A DNA stretch of 64,000 bases from Streptomyces sp. YIM 121038 (GTDB lineage: Bacteria > Actinomycetota > Actinomycetes > Streptomycetales > Streptomycetaceae): NCBI RefSeq assembly GCF_006088715.1, contig NZ_CP030771.1:6467501-6531500 (forward strand), read 5' to 3'. The notes under the pieces are model-generated. The model was not told the DNA's origin, did not search any database, and was given only the letters and a program-made list of their open reading frames with translations. This document shows, piece by piece, positions 5,997 through 15,195 of the stretch. Each line of letters starts with the position of its first letter. Within the stretch, counting starts at the first letter, position 1. The translations under genes were made by a program, and so were the position numbers.

Positions 5997-8777
5997 ATGG
6001 ACCCGACGAACCGGGGACCGGAGGAGCACGGCCGCGACGACCGCACGGGCCGTGACGACCACGAGGGCCGCGACGGATACGAGGGCAGCGAGAGCTACGA
6101 GGGCCCTGACGGCTACGAGAGCCCTGACGGCTACGAGGGCCGCGACGGCTACGAAGGCCGTGACAGCTACGACGCCGACGGGCCCGAGGCCCGCGAGCGC
6201 GGCGCGGCGCGGGAGAACCACCCGCCGCGGCACGACGCGTCGACGGGCCCCGCGAGCGCGCACGGGCCCGGCACACCCGGCCTCGGCACTCCCGCACCCG
6301 CGCCCGTGCGCGCCGTCCAGCTCTTCTCCGGCGACTTCCTGCTCACCGTCAACCCCATAGACGGCAGCGAGATAGAACCCTGCCCGCCCGGCGAGCACCC
6401 CGACCGCCCCCGCAAGTACACCGCCGCCGAGCGCGCCGAACGCCGCGGGGCCGCCCTGCCGCCCGTGCCCGCGGGCCCCGTCAGGACCCGCCCCCCGCTC
6501 CTCGAACGCCAGGAGGAGCGCGAGCGCCTGGTGCGGCTGCTCGCCCGCGGCCGCTCCGTGCGCCTGACCGGACCCGCGGGCTCCGGACGCACCGCGCTGC
6601 TCGACGCCGTCGCCGAGGACTGCGCGGACCTCGCCCCCGACGGCGTGGTCCGCCTCTCCGGCTACCACCGGACGCCGACGGACCTCCTGTACGACCTGTG
6701 CGCCGCCGTCCACGACACCCGGCAGTACCGGCCCGACCGGGCCCTGCTCACCGAACTCGTCGGCGAGATAGGCGCCGTCGTGGTCCTCGACGACCTGGAG
6801 TTCGGCGGCACCGCGCTCGAAGAGCTCCTCGACGCCACCCCCGAGTGCGCCTTCCTCGTCGCCGCGACCCCCGACGTCGCCGCGCCCGCCCCCGAGTCGC
6901 ACCTCGAAGAGGTCTTCCTCGGCGGCCTCGGCCGCGGCGCCGCCCTGGAGCTCCTGGAGCGCGCCGTCGGCCGCGTCCTCACCGACGACGAAGCCGACTG
7001 GGCGGGCGACCTGCGGTTCGAGTCCGAGGGCCTGCCGCTGCGCTTCGTGCAGGCCGGGGCCCTGCTGCGGCAGCGCGACCGGCTGCGCGCCGACCCCGCC
7101 GCCTTCCAGGACTTCGCCGCGTACGACGCCCCGTACGACGCCCCGTACGACGCCCCGTACGACACCCCCTACGACGCCCCGGACGCGGCGGCCCCCGGGG
7201 ACGACGTGCCCCTGCCCTCGCTCGCCGACGCCGCCGCGCCCGCGGCCCTGCTCGCCTCCCGGCTCAGCCCGTCCGCGCGCGCCGCGCTGCGGTTCGCCGT
7301 CGCGCTCGGCGGGGAGCTGCCGCACCCGGCCCATCTGCCCGCGCTCGTCGGCGACACCCACGCCGACGCGGCGCTCGCCGAGCTCGTCGACTGCGCCCTC
7401 GTGACCCCGGCCGGCGGGCACTACCGGCTCGCCGCGGGAGTCCGCGTCCAGCTGGAGAGCGCCGGGTACGCCGACGCCGCCGCCGCGCACGCGCAGTCCG
7501 CCGCGCAGCACTACGCCTGGTGGTCCGGGCACCCCTCGGTCGCCGCCGAGCGCGTCGCCGCCGAGGCGGACACGGTGCTCGCGGCGCTCACCGCCCTCGT
7601 CACGGCCCGCGGCGGGGCGCCCGCCGCCCCGGGCGCCGTCGCCGACGAGCCGTCCGCCGCGGTGCTGCTCGCCCGCACCGCCGCGCCCGCCTTCGCCGCC
7701 GGGCTCAACTGGGGCGCCTGGGAGCGGGCCCTGCGCGCGGGCCAGGAGGCGTCCCGCACCGCCGGTGAGGTGGCCGAAGAGGCCTACTTCCACCACGAGT
7801 TGGGCATCCTCGCGCTCTGCGGCGGCCGGCTCGACCGGGCCCGCGCCGAACTGGAGGCCTCCATCGGCCTGCGCGGCGCCCTCGCCGACAAGCGCGGCAT
7901 GATCGCGGGCCGCCGGGCCCTCGCCCTGGTCGCCGACCGCTCCGGCGGGGTGCTGCCCGGGGGCCGTACCGCGGCGGGCGAGGAGGTGCCGGACGCCCGG
8001 TCCGAGGAGTCCGCTTCGCCGCCCGGCGGGGTGCCCGCCGCCTACGGGCCGGCGGTTCCGTCCGTGCCGCCCGTGCCGACCGCCTCGCCCGACGAGGCGG
8101 AGACCGTGGTCACCCGGCAGGCCGCACCGGGGTCCGCGCCGGTTCACCGGTCCGCGCCCACCCGCCGCGCCATCCTGCGCGGCACGCGCCGCAACCTGGT
8201 CGCGGCCGGGGCGGGCGCCCTGCTCGTCGCCGTGCTGGGCACGGTGGTGACGCTCGGCGCGACCTCCGGCGACAACGACGGGCCGCACCACAAGGTCCGT
8301 ACCGACCAGTCGGCGAGCGCGGACGACGACGGCGACGGCATCGGCGCCGACAAGCCGGGCGACGGCTCCTCGCAGCGCCCCGCCGACCCGGGCGGGGACG
8401 GCGTACCGGGCACCTCCGACGACCCGACGCCGCGCGGCGGCAGCGGTGCCCCGTCGCACACCGGCGGCGACGGCGACGGGACGAAGAGCCCCTCCGGGGA
8501 GCCCAGCGGCAAGCCGTCGGACCGGCCCACCGACCGGCCGACGACGCGGCCGCCCACGTCCAGGCCGCCGACCTCGCGCCCGCCGACGTCCCGGCCCCCG
8601 ACGTCCAGGCCGCCGACCACGCAGCCCCCGACGTCGCAGCCGCCCACGTCCCAGCCCCCGACGGCACCGTCCTCGCCGAACACCTCGAACTCGGCGAGCG
8701 GCCCGGTGACGTCCTCGGCCCCGGCGAGCAGCTTCAGCTCGGCCTCGGACACGGCCCCGGGCCCGTCGACCGCCTGA
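5997..8777 (+). CDS. large single-pass P-loop (AAA/NB-ARC-like) protein with low-complexity ends
   Basis: A 926-residue protein of unknown role. Order of parts: an acidic N-terminus with GYEG/GRDGYEG repeats (residues ~20-60); a linker; an ATPase-like domain with GPAGSGRT at 192-199 and a Walker B-like VVLDDLEF near 262; an odd YDAP repeat (~380-397); an alpha-helical TPR-like region (~420-650); one transmembrane helix (~733-755); and an extracellular tail with a PPTSR/PPTSQ repeat (~853-895) typical of wall-spanning stalks. The P-loop has Arg where Lys is usual, so it may bind nucleotide without normal hydrolysis. I used the ATG at 5997 after CTGGGGGG rather than an in-frame upstream start. 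Resembles STAND-type signalling ATPases; function not established. Confidence 0.8.
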   Translation: MDPTNRGPEEHGRDDRTGRDDHEGRDGYEGSESYEGPDGYESPDGYEGRDGYEGRDSYDADGPEARERGAARENHPPRHDASTGPASAHGPGTPGLGTPAPAPVRAVQLFSGDFLLTVNPIDGSEIEPCPPGEHPDRPRKYTAAERAERRGAALPPVPAGPVRTRPPLLERQEERERLVRLLARGRSVRLTGPAGSGRTALLDAVAEDCADLAPDGVVRLSGYHRTPTDLLYDLCAAVHDTRQYRPDRALLTELVGEIGAVVVLDDLEFGGTALEELLDATPECAFLVAATPDVAAPAPESHLEEVFLGGLGRGAALELLERAVGRVLTDDEADWAGDLRFESEGLPLRFVQAGALLRQRDRLRADPAAFQDFAAYDAPYDAPYDAPYDTPYDAPDAAAPGDDVPLPSLADAAAPAALLASRLSPSARAALRFAVALGGELPHPAHLPALVGDTHADAALAELVDCALVTPAGGHYRLAAGVRVQLESAGYADAAAAHAQSAAQHYAWWSGHPSVAAERVAAEADTVLAALTALVTARGGAPAAPGAVADEPSAAVLLARTAAPAFAAGLNWGAWERALRAGQEASRTAGEVAEEAYFHHELGILALCGGRLDRARAELEASIGLRGALADKRGMIAGRRALALVADRSGGVLPGGRTAAGEEVPDARSEESASPPGGVPAAYGPAVPSVPPVPTASPDEAETVVTRQAAPGSAPVHRSAPTRRAILRGTRRNLVAAGAGALLVAVLGTVVTLGATSGDNDGPHHKVRTDQSASADDDGDGIGADKPGDGSSQRPADPGGDGVPGTSDDPTPRGGSGAPSHTGGDGDGTKSPSGEPSGKPSDRPTDRPTTRPPTSRPPTSRPPTSRPPTSRPPTTQPPTSQPPTSQPPTAPSSPNTSNSASGPVTSSAPASSFSSASDTAPGPSTA

Positions 8778-8780
8778 GCG

Positions 8781-8830
8781 CGCACGTCAAGAGGGGCGGA
8801 CCCGGCCGGGTCCGCCCCTCTTGACGTGCG
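8781..8830. terminator. bidirectional terminator, 25-bp perfect palindrome
   Basis: A 50-bp perfect palindrome with both arms 25 bp and no loop mismatch, lying between the convergent P-loop gene (stop 8777) and nucS (stop 8838). It serves both strands. Confidence 0.93.
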
Positions 8831-8837
8831 GTGGGTG

Positions 8838-9509
8838 TCAGAAGAGCCGCAGCTTGTCGTCCTCGATGCCGCGCATCGCGTCGTAGTCGAGGACGGTGCA
8901 GCTGATGCCCCGGTCCGTGGCCAGGACGCGGGCCTGCGGCTTGATCTCCTGGGCGGCGAAGACGCCCTTGACCGGCGCGAGGTGCGGGTCGCGGTTCAAC
9001 AGCTCCAGATAGCGGGTGAGTTGCTCCACGCCGTCGATCTCGCCGCGGCGCTTGATCTCGACGGCGACGGTCCCGCCGTCGGCGTCGCGGCACAGGATGT
9101 CGACGGGCCCGATCGCCGTCATGTACTCGCGGCGGATCAGCGAGTATCCCTCGCCGAGTGTCTCGATCCGATCGGCGAGCAGTTCCTGAAGGTGTGCTTC
9201 CACGCCGTCCTTGATGAGGCCGGGGTCCACGCCCAGTTCGTGCGTGGAGTCGTGCAGCACTTCCTCCATCGTGATGATGAGCTTCTCGCCCGCCTTGTTG
9301 GTGACGGTCCACAGATGGGACTCGTCGCCCGTGCCCTCCTTCAGGGTGCACGGCGGCGACATCCAGTTGAGGGGCTTGTAGGCCCGGTCGTCAGCGTGGA
9401 TGGAGACGCTGCCGTCCGCCTTGACGAGGATCAGGCGGGGGGCCGACGGGAGGTGGGCGGTGAGCCGGCCCGCGTAGTCCACGGAGCAGCGGGCGATGAC
9501 GAGACGCAT
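8838..9509 (-). CDS. nucS: endonuclease NucS (non-canonical mismatch repair)
   Basis: A 223-residue homologue of NucS/EndoMS, which cuts DNA at certain mismatches and replaces MutS-MutL repair in most actinobacteria. The N-terminal DNA-binding half starts [16 protein letters not shown]. The C-terminal nuclease core shows Asp137 in GPVDIL followed by E151-I-K153, the PD-(D/E)xK active site. The protein ends LRLF, the short C-terminal motif by which NucS contacts the sliding clamp, so it is full length. ATG start at 9509. It stands alone between a perfect-palindrome terminator and a divergent small gene, as in other Streptomyces. Confidence 0.95.
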   Translation of the reverse strand: MRLVIARCSVDYAGRLTAHLPSAPRLILVKADGSVSIHADDRAYKPLNWMSPPCTLKEGTGDESHLWTVTNKAGEKLIITMEEVLHDSTHELGVDPGLIKDGVEAHLQELLADRIETLGEGYSLIRREYMTAIGPVDILCRDADGGTVAVEIKRRGEIDGVEQLTRYLELLNRDPHLAPVKGVFAAQEIKPQARVLATDRGISCTVLDYDAMRGIEDDKLRLF

Positions 9510-9764
9510 GGTCGGCAACGCTACTCGACAGCGGGACGGTCCTGCGAATCGCGCGCCCCCTGGACCGCGCGGAGGCCGTGGGCCGCACCACTTGTCCGGC
9601 GATGGACCCGTTCGAACCTGGCCAGTTATCCGCCCAATCTCCTGGTGCCCTCCACGGGCGTTGCCTACCGTAGAAGCAGGAGGTCGCCACGCGTGCACGC
9701 TGCGTATGCGGACTCCTTCCCTGCCCGTAAGCCCCTGCTGCTCGGGGGTGCGAGAGGAGAACCC

Positions 9765-10157
9765 ATGTCGCTCGACGTCTCACCGGCACTGTTGGAACAG
9801 GCCGAGCGAGGCGAGGTCGACGAAGCTGCCTTCGTCGACTGCGTCCGGACCTCCCTGCCTTACGCATGGGAGATGATCAGCTCCCTGGTGGCCCAGCTCA
9901 AGGTCGACGGCGGTGAGTTCGCCGACAACCAGACGCCGCCGCCGGACGAGCAGGCGCGCGGCCAGCTGCTGCGCGCGCTCGCGAGTGACGCGATCCGCGG
10001 CGCCCTGCAGCGCCACTTCGGGGTACGTCTGGCGTTCCAGAACTGCCACCGGGTGGCGGTGTTCCCCCTGGACGCCTCGGCGGACGACAGGCTGGCCAAG
10101 TTCACTTCGATCCGCGGTCAGCTGCTGAACCAGTCGCCCGAACTGCGGGACTGCTGA
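9765..10157 (+). CDS. SCO5389-family protein of unknown function
   Basis: A 130-residue soluble, mostly helical acidic protein beginning [20 protein letters not shown], with a good GAGAGGAGA ribosome binding site. It has no signal peptide or membrane segment. I recognise it as the conserved actinobacterial family named after S. coelicolor SCO5389, for which I know no function. The sequence [19 protein letters not shown] suggests an amphipathic helix. It is divergent from nucS (255 bp apart) and has its own terminator, so it is monocistronic. Confidence 0.82.
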   Translation: MSLDVSPALLEQAERGEVDEAAFVDCVRTSLPYAWEMISSLVAQLKVDGGEFADNQTPPPDEQARGQLLRALASDAIRGALQRHFGVRLAFQNCHRVAVFPLDASADDRLAKFTSIRGQLLNQSPELRDC

Positions 10158-10167
10158 AGACTGTTGC

Positions 10168-10209
10168 TGCCGCTCCGTACGCGGGAGGTGTTTCAGTACC
10201 GGAGCGGCA
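10168..10209 (+). terminator. hairpin terminator after the SCO5389-type gene
   Basis: TGCCGCTCCGTAC pairs with GTACCGGAGCGGCA (one bulged base) around a 15-base loop, 11 bp after the stop. Confidence 0.75.
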
Positions 10210-10295
10210 GTACCTTTCGCTGGCGGGGGCGCCTTGAACCGTGGGGCCCTGGGGGGTTGGGCTGTTTTCTTCTTCTGCGGGTTGGTTCGGGCTGG

Positions 10296-10326
10296 GCGCG
10301 CAGTTCCCCGCGCCCCTTCGGGGCGC
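10296..10326. repeat. dispersed Streptomyces intergenic palindrome
   Basis: Contains GTTCCCCGCGCCCCTTCGGG and its self-complementary core; the same element in reverse orientation lies at 28750-28787. It occupies the downstream end of the flavin monooxygenase gene and could also act as its terminator. Such elements are common between Streptomyces genes. Confidence 0.7.
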
Positions 10327-10341
10327 TCTCGTGCGGGGTGG

Positions 10342-11391
10342 TTACGGTAGCTGGGGGAGTACTTCCGCGCCCAGGCGGCGGATGTTCTCCTCTGTTGTGG
10401 TCAGTTCGCCCGAGCCCTCCACGAGGAGCGCGAAGCGGGTGATGCCCGTGCGTTCCGCGGTGGCGGTGATGCGGTCGACACACACTTGGGGCGTGCCCAC
10501 CGGATGGATGGCACACAGCAGTTCCGTGTACGCGAGCGGGTCGCGCATGGCGCGGACCCGGCCGTCCACCGTGACATGGGCCTCAAGGCCCTGGCGCAGC
10601 CAGCCGGGCATCGCCTTCTTGAGGATCTCGGCGGCCTCCACGCGGTGGTCGGCGACCTGGACGACACCCGCCGAGACGTGGGCGGCGGCCGCGACCGCGT
10701 CCGGTGTGTGCCCGGCGGCACGCGCGTGCCGGTTCCACAGCGCCACCATTTCGGCCTTCTCCTCGTCGCCCACGTGCATGCCGAGCAGCATCGGCAGGCC
10801 GCGGGCCGCGGCGAGGCGGACGCTCGACGGCGAGGTGCAGGCCACGACGACCTCGGGGGCGCGCGGCGGGTCCGGCGCTCCGGCGGACGCGACGGCGCGC
10901 TGGAGCCGCGGGACCACGGCGACGTCACGGAAGTCGAAGCGGCCGCCGGGGCCGCCGACCCGCGGCTCGCCGCTCAGCCAGCGGAGCAGCAGGTCGAGCG
11001 ACTCCGGGAACCCCTGCTCGTACGCGTCGAGCCCGGAGCCGAAGACTTCCAGGTCGACCCAGGGGCCGCCGCGCCCCACGCCGAGCGTGAAGCGGCCGCC
11101 GGTGGTGAGGTGCAGCAGTGCGGCCTGCTCGCCGAGCGCCACCGGATGGGCGGTGGGCAGCACGGTCACGGCGGTGCCGACGCGCAGGCGCCGGGTCCGG
11201 CCGAGAAGCAGGGCCGCGAGTGTGATCGCGGACGGACACGTGCCGTACGGCACGAAGTGGTGCTCGGCGAGCCAGACGCTGTCGAGGCCCGCCTCCTCGG
11301 CCATCTCGGCGGAGCGCACCGCGCGGTGCAGCGCCTCCCCATGGCCCTGGCCGGGGAACTGGGCGGCCAGCACAAAGCTTCCTAAGCGCAT
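10342..11391 (-). CDS. LLM-class flavin-dependent (probably F420) oxidoreductase
   Basis: A 349-residue luciferase-like monooxygenase fold protein. The start MRLGSFVLAAQFPGQGHGEA is the family's first beta strand; WLAEHHFVPYGTCPSAI and LRVGTAVTVLPTAHPVALGE are typical flavin/F420-pocket segments, and HLTTGGRFTLGVGRGGP follows. The substrate is not predictable. The frame extends upstream to 11445 but that part is not conserved in style; the ATG at 11389-11391 follows a usable GGAGGCAGGAA site. It is a single gene flanked by repeats, with no linked pathway. Confidence 0.88.
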   Translation of the reverse strand: MRLGSFVLAAQFPGQGHGEALHRAVRSAEMAEEAGLDSVWLAEHHFVPYGTCPSAITLAALLLGRTRRLRVGTAVTVLPTAHPVALGEQAALLHLTTGGRFTLGVGRGGPWVDLEVFGSGLDAYEQGFPESLDLLLRWLSGEPRVGGPGGRFDFRDVAVVPRLQRAVASAGAPDPPRAPEVVVACTSPSSVRLAAARGLPMLLGMHVGDEEKAEMVALWNRHARAAGHTPDAVAAAAHVSAGVVQVADHRVEAAEILKKAMPGWLRQGLEAHVTVDGRVRAMRDPLAYTELLCAIHPVGTPQVCVDRITATAERTGITRFALLVEGSGELTTTEENIRRLGAEVLPQLP

Positions 11392-11603
11392 CGAACTTCC
11401 TGCCTCCTTGGCGCCGACGCGGGCACTCCCTCCTACCGGCAACAACGCGTGACACGTGCCAAGGGCACGGCTTGGCGGGCGGATTGGCAGATTTTCTACG
11501 TGCCCTCAGGGGGGTTCGCGGGGCTTGGTGAAGGACACGTACCCGGTCCCGCGGCGCGTAGGCTGGACGGACCAAGCCCCCTGCGCAACCCGTGAGGTGT
11601 CCC

Positions 11604-11935
11604 GTGTCGCCGCGTCGCAACCGCCCCAAGGGCGCCGGAGAGTCCACGCCGGGTCCGGACGCGGAGCCGTCCGGGCGTTACGGCGGTTTCGAGCACACCG
11701 AGGACTGGCAGGGCGAGGACTGGAGGGTGCGCAGGGTCGCGGGGCGAGCGCGGCGGGCAAGACGTACCGCTGCCCGGGCTGCGACCAGGAGATCCCGTCC
11801 GGCCTCGCGCACGTGGTCGCGTGGCCCGCCTACTCGGGCGTGGACGAGCGGCGGCACTGGCACACCGGGTGCTGGAGCGCGAAGGACCGGCGCGGGGTGA
11901 AGGAGCGCCGGTCGCGGAACGCGCCGCGGCGCTGA
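11604..11935 (+). pseudogene. small zinc-ribbon-like protein gene with a -1 frameshift
   Basis: Two overlapping frames together make one plausible ~110-residue protein. The first, from GTG 11604 (MSPRRNRPKG...), is sensible up to RVRRVAG and then turns into Arg-rich nonsense. The continuation in another frame, from about 11745, reads ASAAGKTYRCPGCDQEIP and then HVVAW, RRHWHTGCW and RSRNAPRR. One extra G in the GGGG run at 11741-11744 would fuse them. The restored product has CPGC plus a downstream HWHTGC, a likely Cys/His zinc site. Either a recent inactivating deletion or a sequencing error in a homopolymer; the product family is unnamed to me. Confidence 0.7.
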
Positions 11936-11996
11936 GGGCTCCGCGGTGCTGAGCGCGCCGCGGCGCTGAGCGTTCCGCGGTGCTGAGCGTTCCGCC
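11920..11996. repeat. 17-bp tandem repeat overlapping the 3' end of the frameshifted gene
   Basis: Four full 17-bp units (start 11920, 11937, 11954, 11971) plus a partial fifth, each ending GCTGAG. The first unit encodes the last residues and stop of the frameshifted gene, so every unit carries a TGA in the same phase. Confidence 0.85.
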
Positions 11997-12091
11997 GAAG
12001 GCGCCGCGACGGACGGGTGACCGTCCGTGGGCCCGACGCGGCCGAGCGTGTGCTTCCCCCGTCCGCCGGGCGGTTCCGGCCGTTCGTGGAA

Positions 12092-12134
12092 ACGGCACGG
12101 CGCCCCGGCCGTGAGGGCCGGGGCGCCGTGCCGT
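12092..12134. terminator. terminator, 19-bp perfect stem
   Basis: ACGGCACGGCGCCCCGGCC pairs perfectly with its complement around a 5-base GTGAG loop. It sits 15 bp beyond the stop of the minus-strand ABC permease gene and can also stop rightward transcription. Confidence 0.9.
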
Positions 12135-12149
12135 GGACGCGGTTACGGA

Positions 12150-13172
12150 TCAGACGTCGCGCTTCTCCAGGAGGGCGAAGGCGCCCGCGAGCGCGCCCGC
12201 CGTGACGACGACGAGCAGCAGCAGCTGCCCGCCGCCACCGCCGTCGAGGCTGGAGTCGATCTTGAAGATCTCGGCGAGCGAGCTGATGGCGTTGTACTCC
12301 TCCATCTTCTCGCCCAGCTTCTCGGTGCTCGACCAGATGCCGAGGAACGCCGGCATGATCGCGGGGACGAGCACCAGGCCGAGCATCGTGGTGATCGCAC
12401 CGGCGGAGTGGCGCAGCATCGAGCCGACGGCGAGCGCGAGCACACCGAGCAGCGAGACGTACAGGCCGCCCTTGAAGACCGTGTCCATCCACGAGACCTC
12501 GCCGACGCCCGGACCGCTGTGCGCGCCCGAGGCCACCAGGCCCACGAAGAAGATCGAGCCCGCCGAGACGACGAAGGCGAGCACGAAGAAGACCAGGGCC
12601 TTCGCCGCGAGGACCCGGGAGCGCTGCGGCGACGCGGTGAACGTCGTACGGATCATGCCCGTGCCGTACTCGGACGAGGTGACCAGGACGCCCAGCGTGA
12701 TCAGGCAGATCTGGCCGAGGATCAGGCCGAAGAACGCCGGGATGGTGAACGGCACGTCCACGTAGTCGGCGTCGTCCGTCTGCGCGACCGCGAGCAGACC
12801 GATGCCGATGACCAGGAGCAGGAAGACGCCGAGCGTCCACATCGTGGAGCGGACCGACTTGATCTTCGTCCACTCCGAGGTGAGGGCGTGGCCGAGGTTG
12901 GTCTTCTTGATCGGGATCGGCGAGGTGTACGCGTTGTTCATCGCCTGCTGCCAGGCGGAGGGCGGCGCGGGCACGGCGGGGGCCGGGGCCATCGGCGTCA
13001 TGCCGGGCGGCGGGGCGCCGTGCGGCGGCTGCGGTGCGGTCGCGACGGCCACGGGCTGCGGGGCCGGGGCCTGCGGCGCGGGGGCCTGCGGTACGGCCGG
13101 GGCCTGCTGCGGGGCCGGGGGCTGCTGGGGCGGCTGCGCCTGCGGCTGCTGCGGAGTCTCAGGCGTGGTCAT
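12150..13172 (-). CDS. ABC transporter permease with Pro/Gln/Ala-rich N-terminal extension
   Basis: A 340-residue protein. The first ~75 residues are a low-complexity cytoplasmic extension rich in Pro, Gln and Ala. After SAWQQAMNNAYTSPIP and the conserved SEWTKIKSVRSTMWT (amphipathic entry helix) come six membrane helices of the ABC-2 type, with ASPQRSRVLAAKALV between helices, and it ends ALLEKRDV. It is translationally coupled to the upstream ATPase gene: the ATPase stop overlaps this ATG in an ATGA. A paralogous pair lies at 15370-17124. The substrate is unknown; this permease type occurs in bacitracin- or lantibiotic-like exporters and in envelope systems. Confidence 0.9.
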   Translation of the reverse strand: MTTPETPQQPQAQPPQQPPAPQQAPAVPQAPAPQAPAPQPVAVATAPQPPHGAPPPGMTPMAPAPAVPAPPSAWQQAMNNAYTSPIPIKKTNLGHALTSEWTKIKSVRSTMWTLGVFLLLVIGIGLLAVAQTDDADYVDVPFTIPAFFGLILGQICLITLGVLVTSSEYGTGMIRTTFTASPQRSRVLAAKALVFFVLAFVVSAGSIFFVGLVASGAHSGPGVGEVSWMDTVFKGGLYVSLLGVLALAVGSMLRHSAGAITTMLGLVLVPAIMPAFLGIWSSTEKLGEKMEEYNAISSLAEIFKIDSSLDGGGGGQLLLLVVVTAGALAGAFALLEKRDV

Positions 13173-14341
13173 CGGGCTTCCTCGCTGTCGCGCTTGGTCA
13201 TCTCGGGGGAGGCGGGGGCCTGCGGGGCGGCGTACGGGTTCGGCTGCGCGCCCACGGGTGCGGGCGGTACGCCAGGCGCGCCCTGCGGCATCGCGAAGGG
13301 CTGGCCGCCCTGCTGGGGCGGCGGCGGGGCGTACCAGCCCGGCTGGCCCTGCCCCGGCACCGGCATCGGCGGCTGCGGCTGCGCGCCGGGCGGCAGCTGC
13401 TCCTGGAGGCCCGCGCGCTGGTCGATCGTCGAGCGGTAGTCCACGGCGCCCTGCGTCATGCGCATGTACGCCTCCTCCAGGGAGGCCTGGTGCGGCGACA
13501 GCTCCCACAGGCGGACGTCCGCCTGGTGCGCGAGGTCGCTGATGCGGGGCAGCGGCAGACCCGTGACGCGCAGCGCGCCGTCGGGCTCGGGCAGCACCTG
13601 GCCGCCGGCCTCGGTGAGCGCGCCGGACAGCTTCTCGCGCTGCTGCGGGTCGGTGTCCGGGGTGCGGACCCGGGCGAAGTCGGCGGAGTTCGCCGAGATG
13701 AAGTCCGTGACGCTCATGTCGGCGAGCAGCTGGCCGCGGCCGATCACGATGAGGTGCTCGGCGGTCAGCGCCATCTCGCTCATCAGGTGCGAGGAGACGA
13801 AGACCGTACGGCCCTCGGCGGCGAGCGACTTCATCAGGTTGCGCACCCAGAGGATGCCCTCGGGGTCGAGGCCGTTGACCGGCTCGTCGAAGAGCAGCAC
13901 CTGCGGGTCGCCGAGCAGCGCGGCGGCGATGCCCAGGCGCTGGCCCATGCCGAGCGAGAAGCCCTTGGAGCGCTTCCTGGCCACGTCCTGCAGGCCGACG
14001 ACGCCGAGCACCTCGTCCACGCGGCGGGCCGGGATGCCCGAGAGCTGCGCGAGGCAGAGCAGGTGGTTGCGGGCGTGCCGGCCGCCGTGCACCGCCTTCG
14101 CGTCGAGGAGGGCGCCGACCTGGCGGGGCGCGTTCGGCAGCTTGCGGTACGGGTAGCCGCCGATCGTCACCTGCCCTGCCGAGGGGGCGTCGAGGCCGAG
14201 GATCATGCGCATCGTCGTCGACTTGCCGGAGCCGTTCGGGCCCAGGAAGCCGGTCACGGTGCCGGGCCGCACCTGGAAGGAAAGGTTGTACACGGCTGTC
14301 TTGGCGCCGTAGCGCTTCGTCAGGCCGACTGCCTCGATCAT
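13169..14341 (-). CDS. ABC transporter ATP-binding protein with Pro/Gln-rich C-terminal tail
   Basis: A 390-residue ATPase. The nucleotide-binding domain starts MIEAVGLTKRYGAKTAVYN; Walker A is GPNGSGKST, the signature region is KGFSLGMGQRLGIAAALLGD and Walker B is VLLFDEPVNGLDPEG, followed by VFVSSHLMSEM, all intact. The signature has SLGMG in place of LSGGQ, as in bacitracin-exporter-like ATPases. Residues ~305-375 form a Pro/Gln/Gly-rich tail that mirrors the Pro/Gln-rich N-terminus of the partner permease. ATG 14341 was used; a GTG nine bases upstream is possible. First gene of a two-gene operon. Confidence 0.9.
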   Translation of the reverse strand: MIEAVGLTKRYGAKTAVYNLSFQVRPGTVTGFLGPNGSGKSTTMRMILGLDAPSAGQVTIGGYPYRKLPNAPRQVGALLDAKAVHGGRHARNHLLCLAQLSGIPARRVDEVLGVVGLQDVARKRSKGFSLGMGQRLGIAAALLGDPQVLLFDEPVNGLDPEGILWVRNLMKSLAAEGRTVFVSSHLMSEMALTAEHLIVIGRGQLLADMSVTDFISANSADFARVRTPDTDPQQREKLSGALTEAGGQVLPEPDGALRVTGLPLPRISDLAHQADVRLWELSPHQASLEEAYMRMTQGAVDYRSTIDQRAGLQEQLPPGAQPQPPMPVPGQGQPGWYAPPPPQQGGQPFAMPQGAPGVPPAPVGAQPNPYAAPQAPASPEMTKRDSEEAR

Positions 14342-14610
14342 TCTCCGCACCCATCGAATGGTTCAGGACGTCGGGGCACACGCCCCCGTAAGGGTTAGGA
14401 GGATATCTGTGGACTGACGGTTCCGGCCAAGAGCGAGTAAAACGACGGCGGTGTGCGGCACGCCATCCCGGGCCTCTCGGTCGCCCCCTGCCTCCACCGG
14501 GGCGGCTCCTCCCTTCGAGGCGGCTTCTCCCGCTGCGGGGGGAGGGGGGCTTCTCCAGCGGTGGCTTCTCCCACCCACCCACCCACCCGTCACGGCCTCG
14601 GCGGCCCGGC

Positions 14611-14890
14611 CCGGCCCCGACCTGGCGGCTCACCCGCCGTCGTCGGCTTGCCCGCCGCTATCGCGGCGATTTTCCCGCCCGCCCACCCGTGTCACCCCGG
14701 TGACCTGGTCTGGCCCCGACCTGGCGGCTTGCCCGCCGTCGTCGGCTGTTCCGCCGCTATCGCGGCGGTTTCTCCCGCCCGCCCACCCGTGTCACTCCGG
14801 CGACTTGGTCTGGCCCTGGCCTGGCGGCTTGCCCGCCGTGGTTGGCTGTTCCGCCGCTATCGCGGCGGTTTCTCCCGCCCGCGACCCGTC
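14611..14890. repeat. three ~100-bp tandem repeats with internal hairpins
   Basis: Each copy contains CCCGACCTGGCGGCT-like text, a CGCCGTCGTCGGCT-like stretch, the hairpin CCGCCGCTATCGCGGCGG (centres near 14660, 14760 and 14860) and CCCGCCCACCCGTGTCAC. The first copy is slightly diverged. A related copy lies at 48079-48170. The whole 14342-15369 gap is composed of such repeats plus two other elements, and I see no gene in it. Confidence 0.85.
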
Positions 14891-15030
14891 TCCGCCTCAG
14901 CGGCCTGGTCGGGCCCGGCCTGATGGCCCGGCGGTCTGCCCGTTCCTGTCCGGATACGTGGCCCAGCTCTGACCCTCGCTGCCCTGGCGCCCTGCCCCGG
15001 CGCTCTGCGGGGGTGAGCGGGCGGGACACC

Positions 15031-15060
15031 AAGCCCGTCCGGCGTTTGAGGACGAGCGCG
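15031..15060. repeat. dispersed repeat carrying CCGTCCGGCGTTTGAGGACG
   Basis: Same core as at 43445-43471 and 48193-48222, with an inverted copy at 43397-43424. Common in Streptomyces intergenic DNA. Confidence 0.8.
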
Positions 15061-15195
15061 GAGCGCGATGGGGGCGGGTGGGTGGGAGCAGGCCCGGGCT
15101 CGGGAGGGGGAGTGACGGCAGGCCCTGGGTCGCGAGACCCGTGGGGAGGCCGGCGGAGGTGCCCTGCCAGGGCAGCCCCCCGCCAGGGCAGCCCT

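Noticed and set aside
5811-8459. 882-codon antisense frame across the P-loop protein gene
   Set aside because: Gly/Arg/Ala-rich reading of a GC-rich gene; no domain, no ribosome binding site, and the sense protein has clear motifs.
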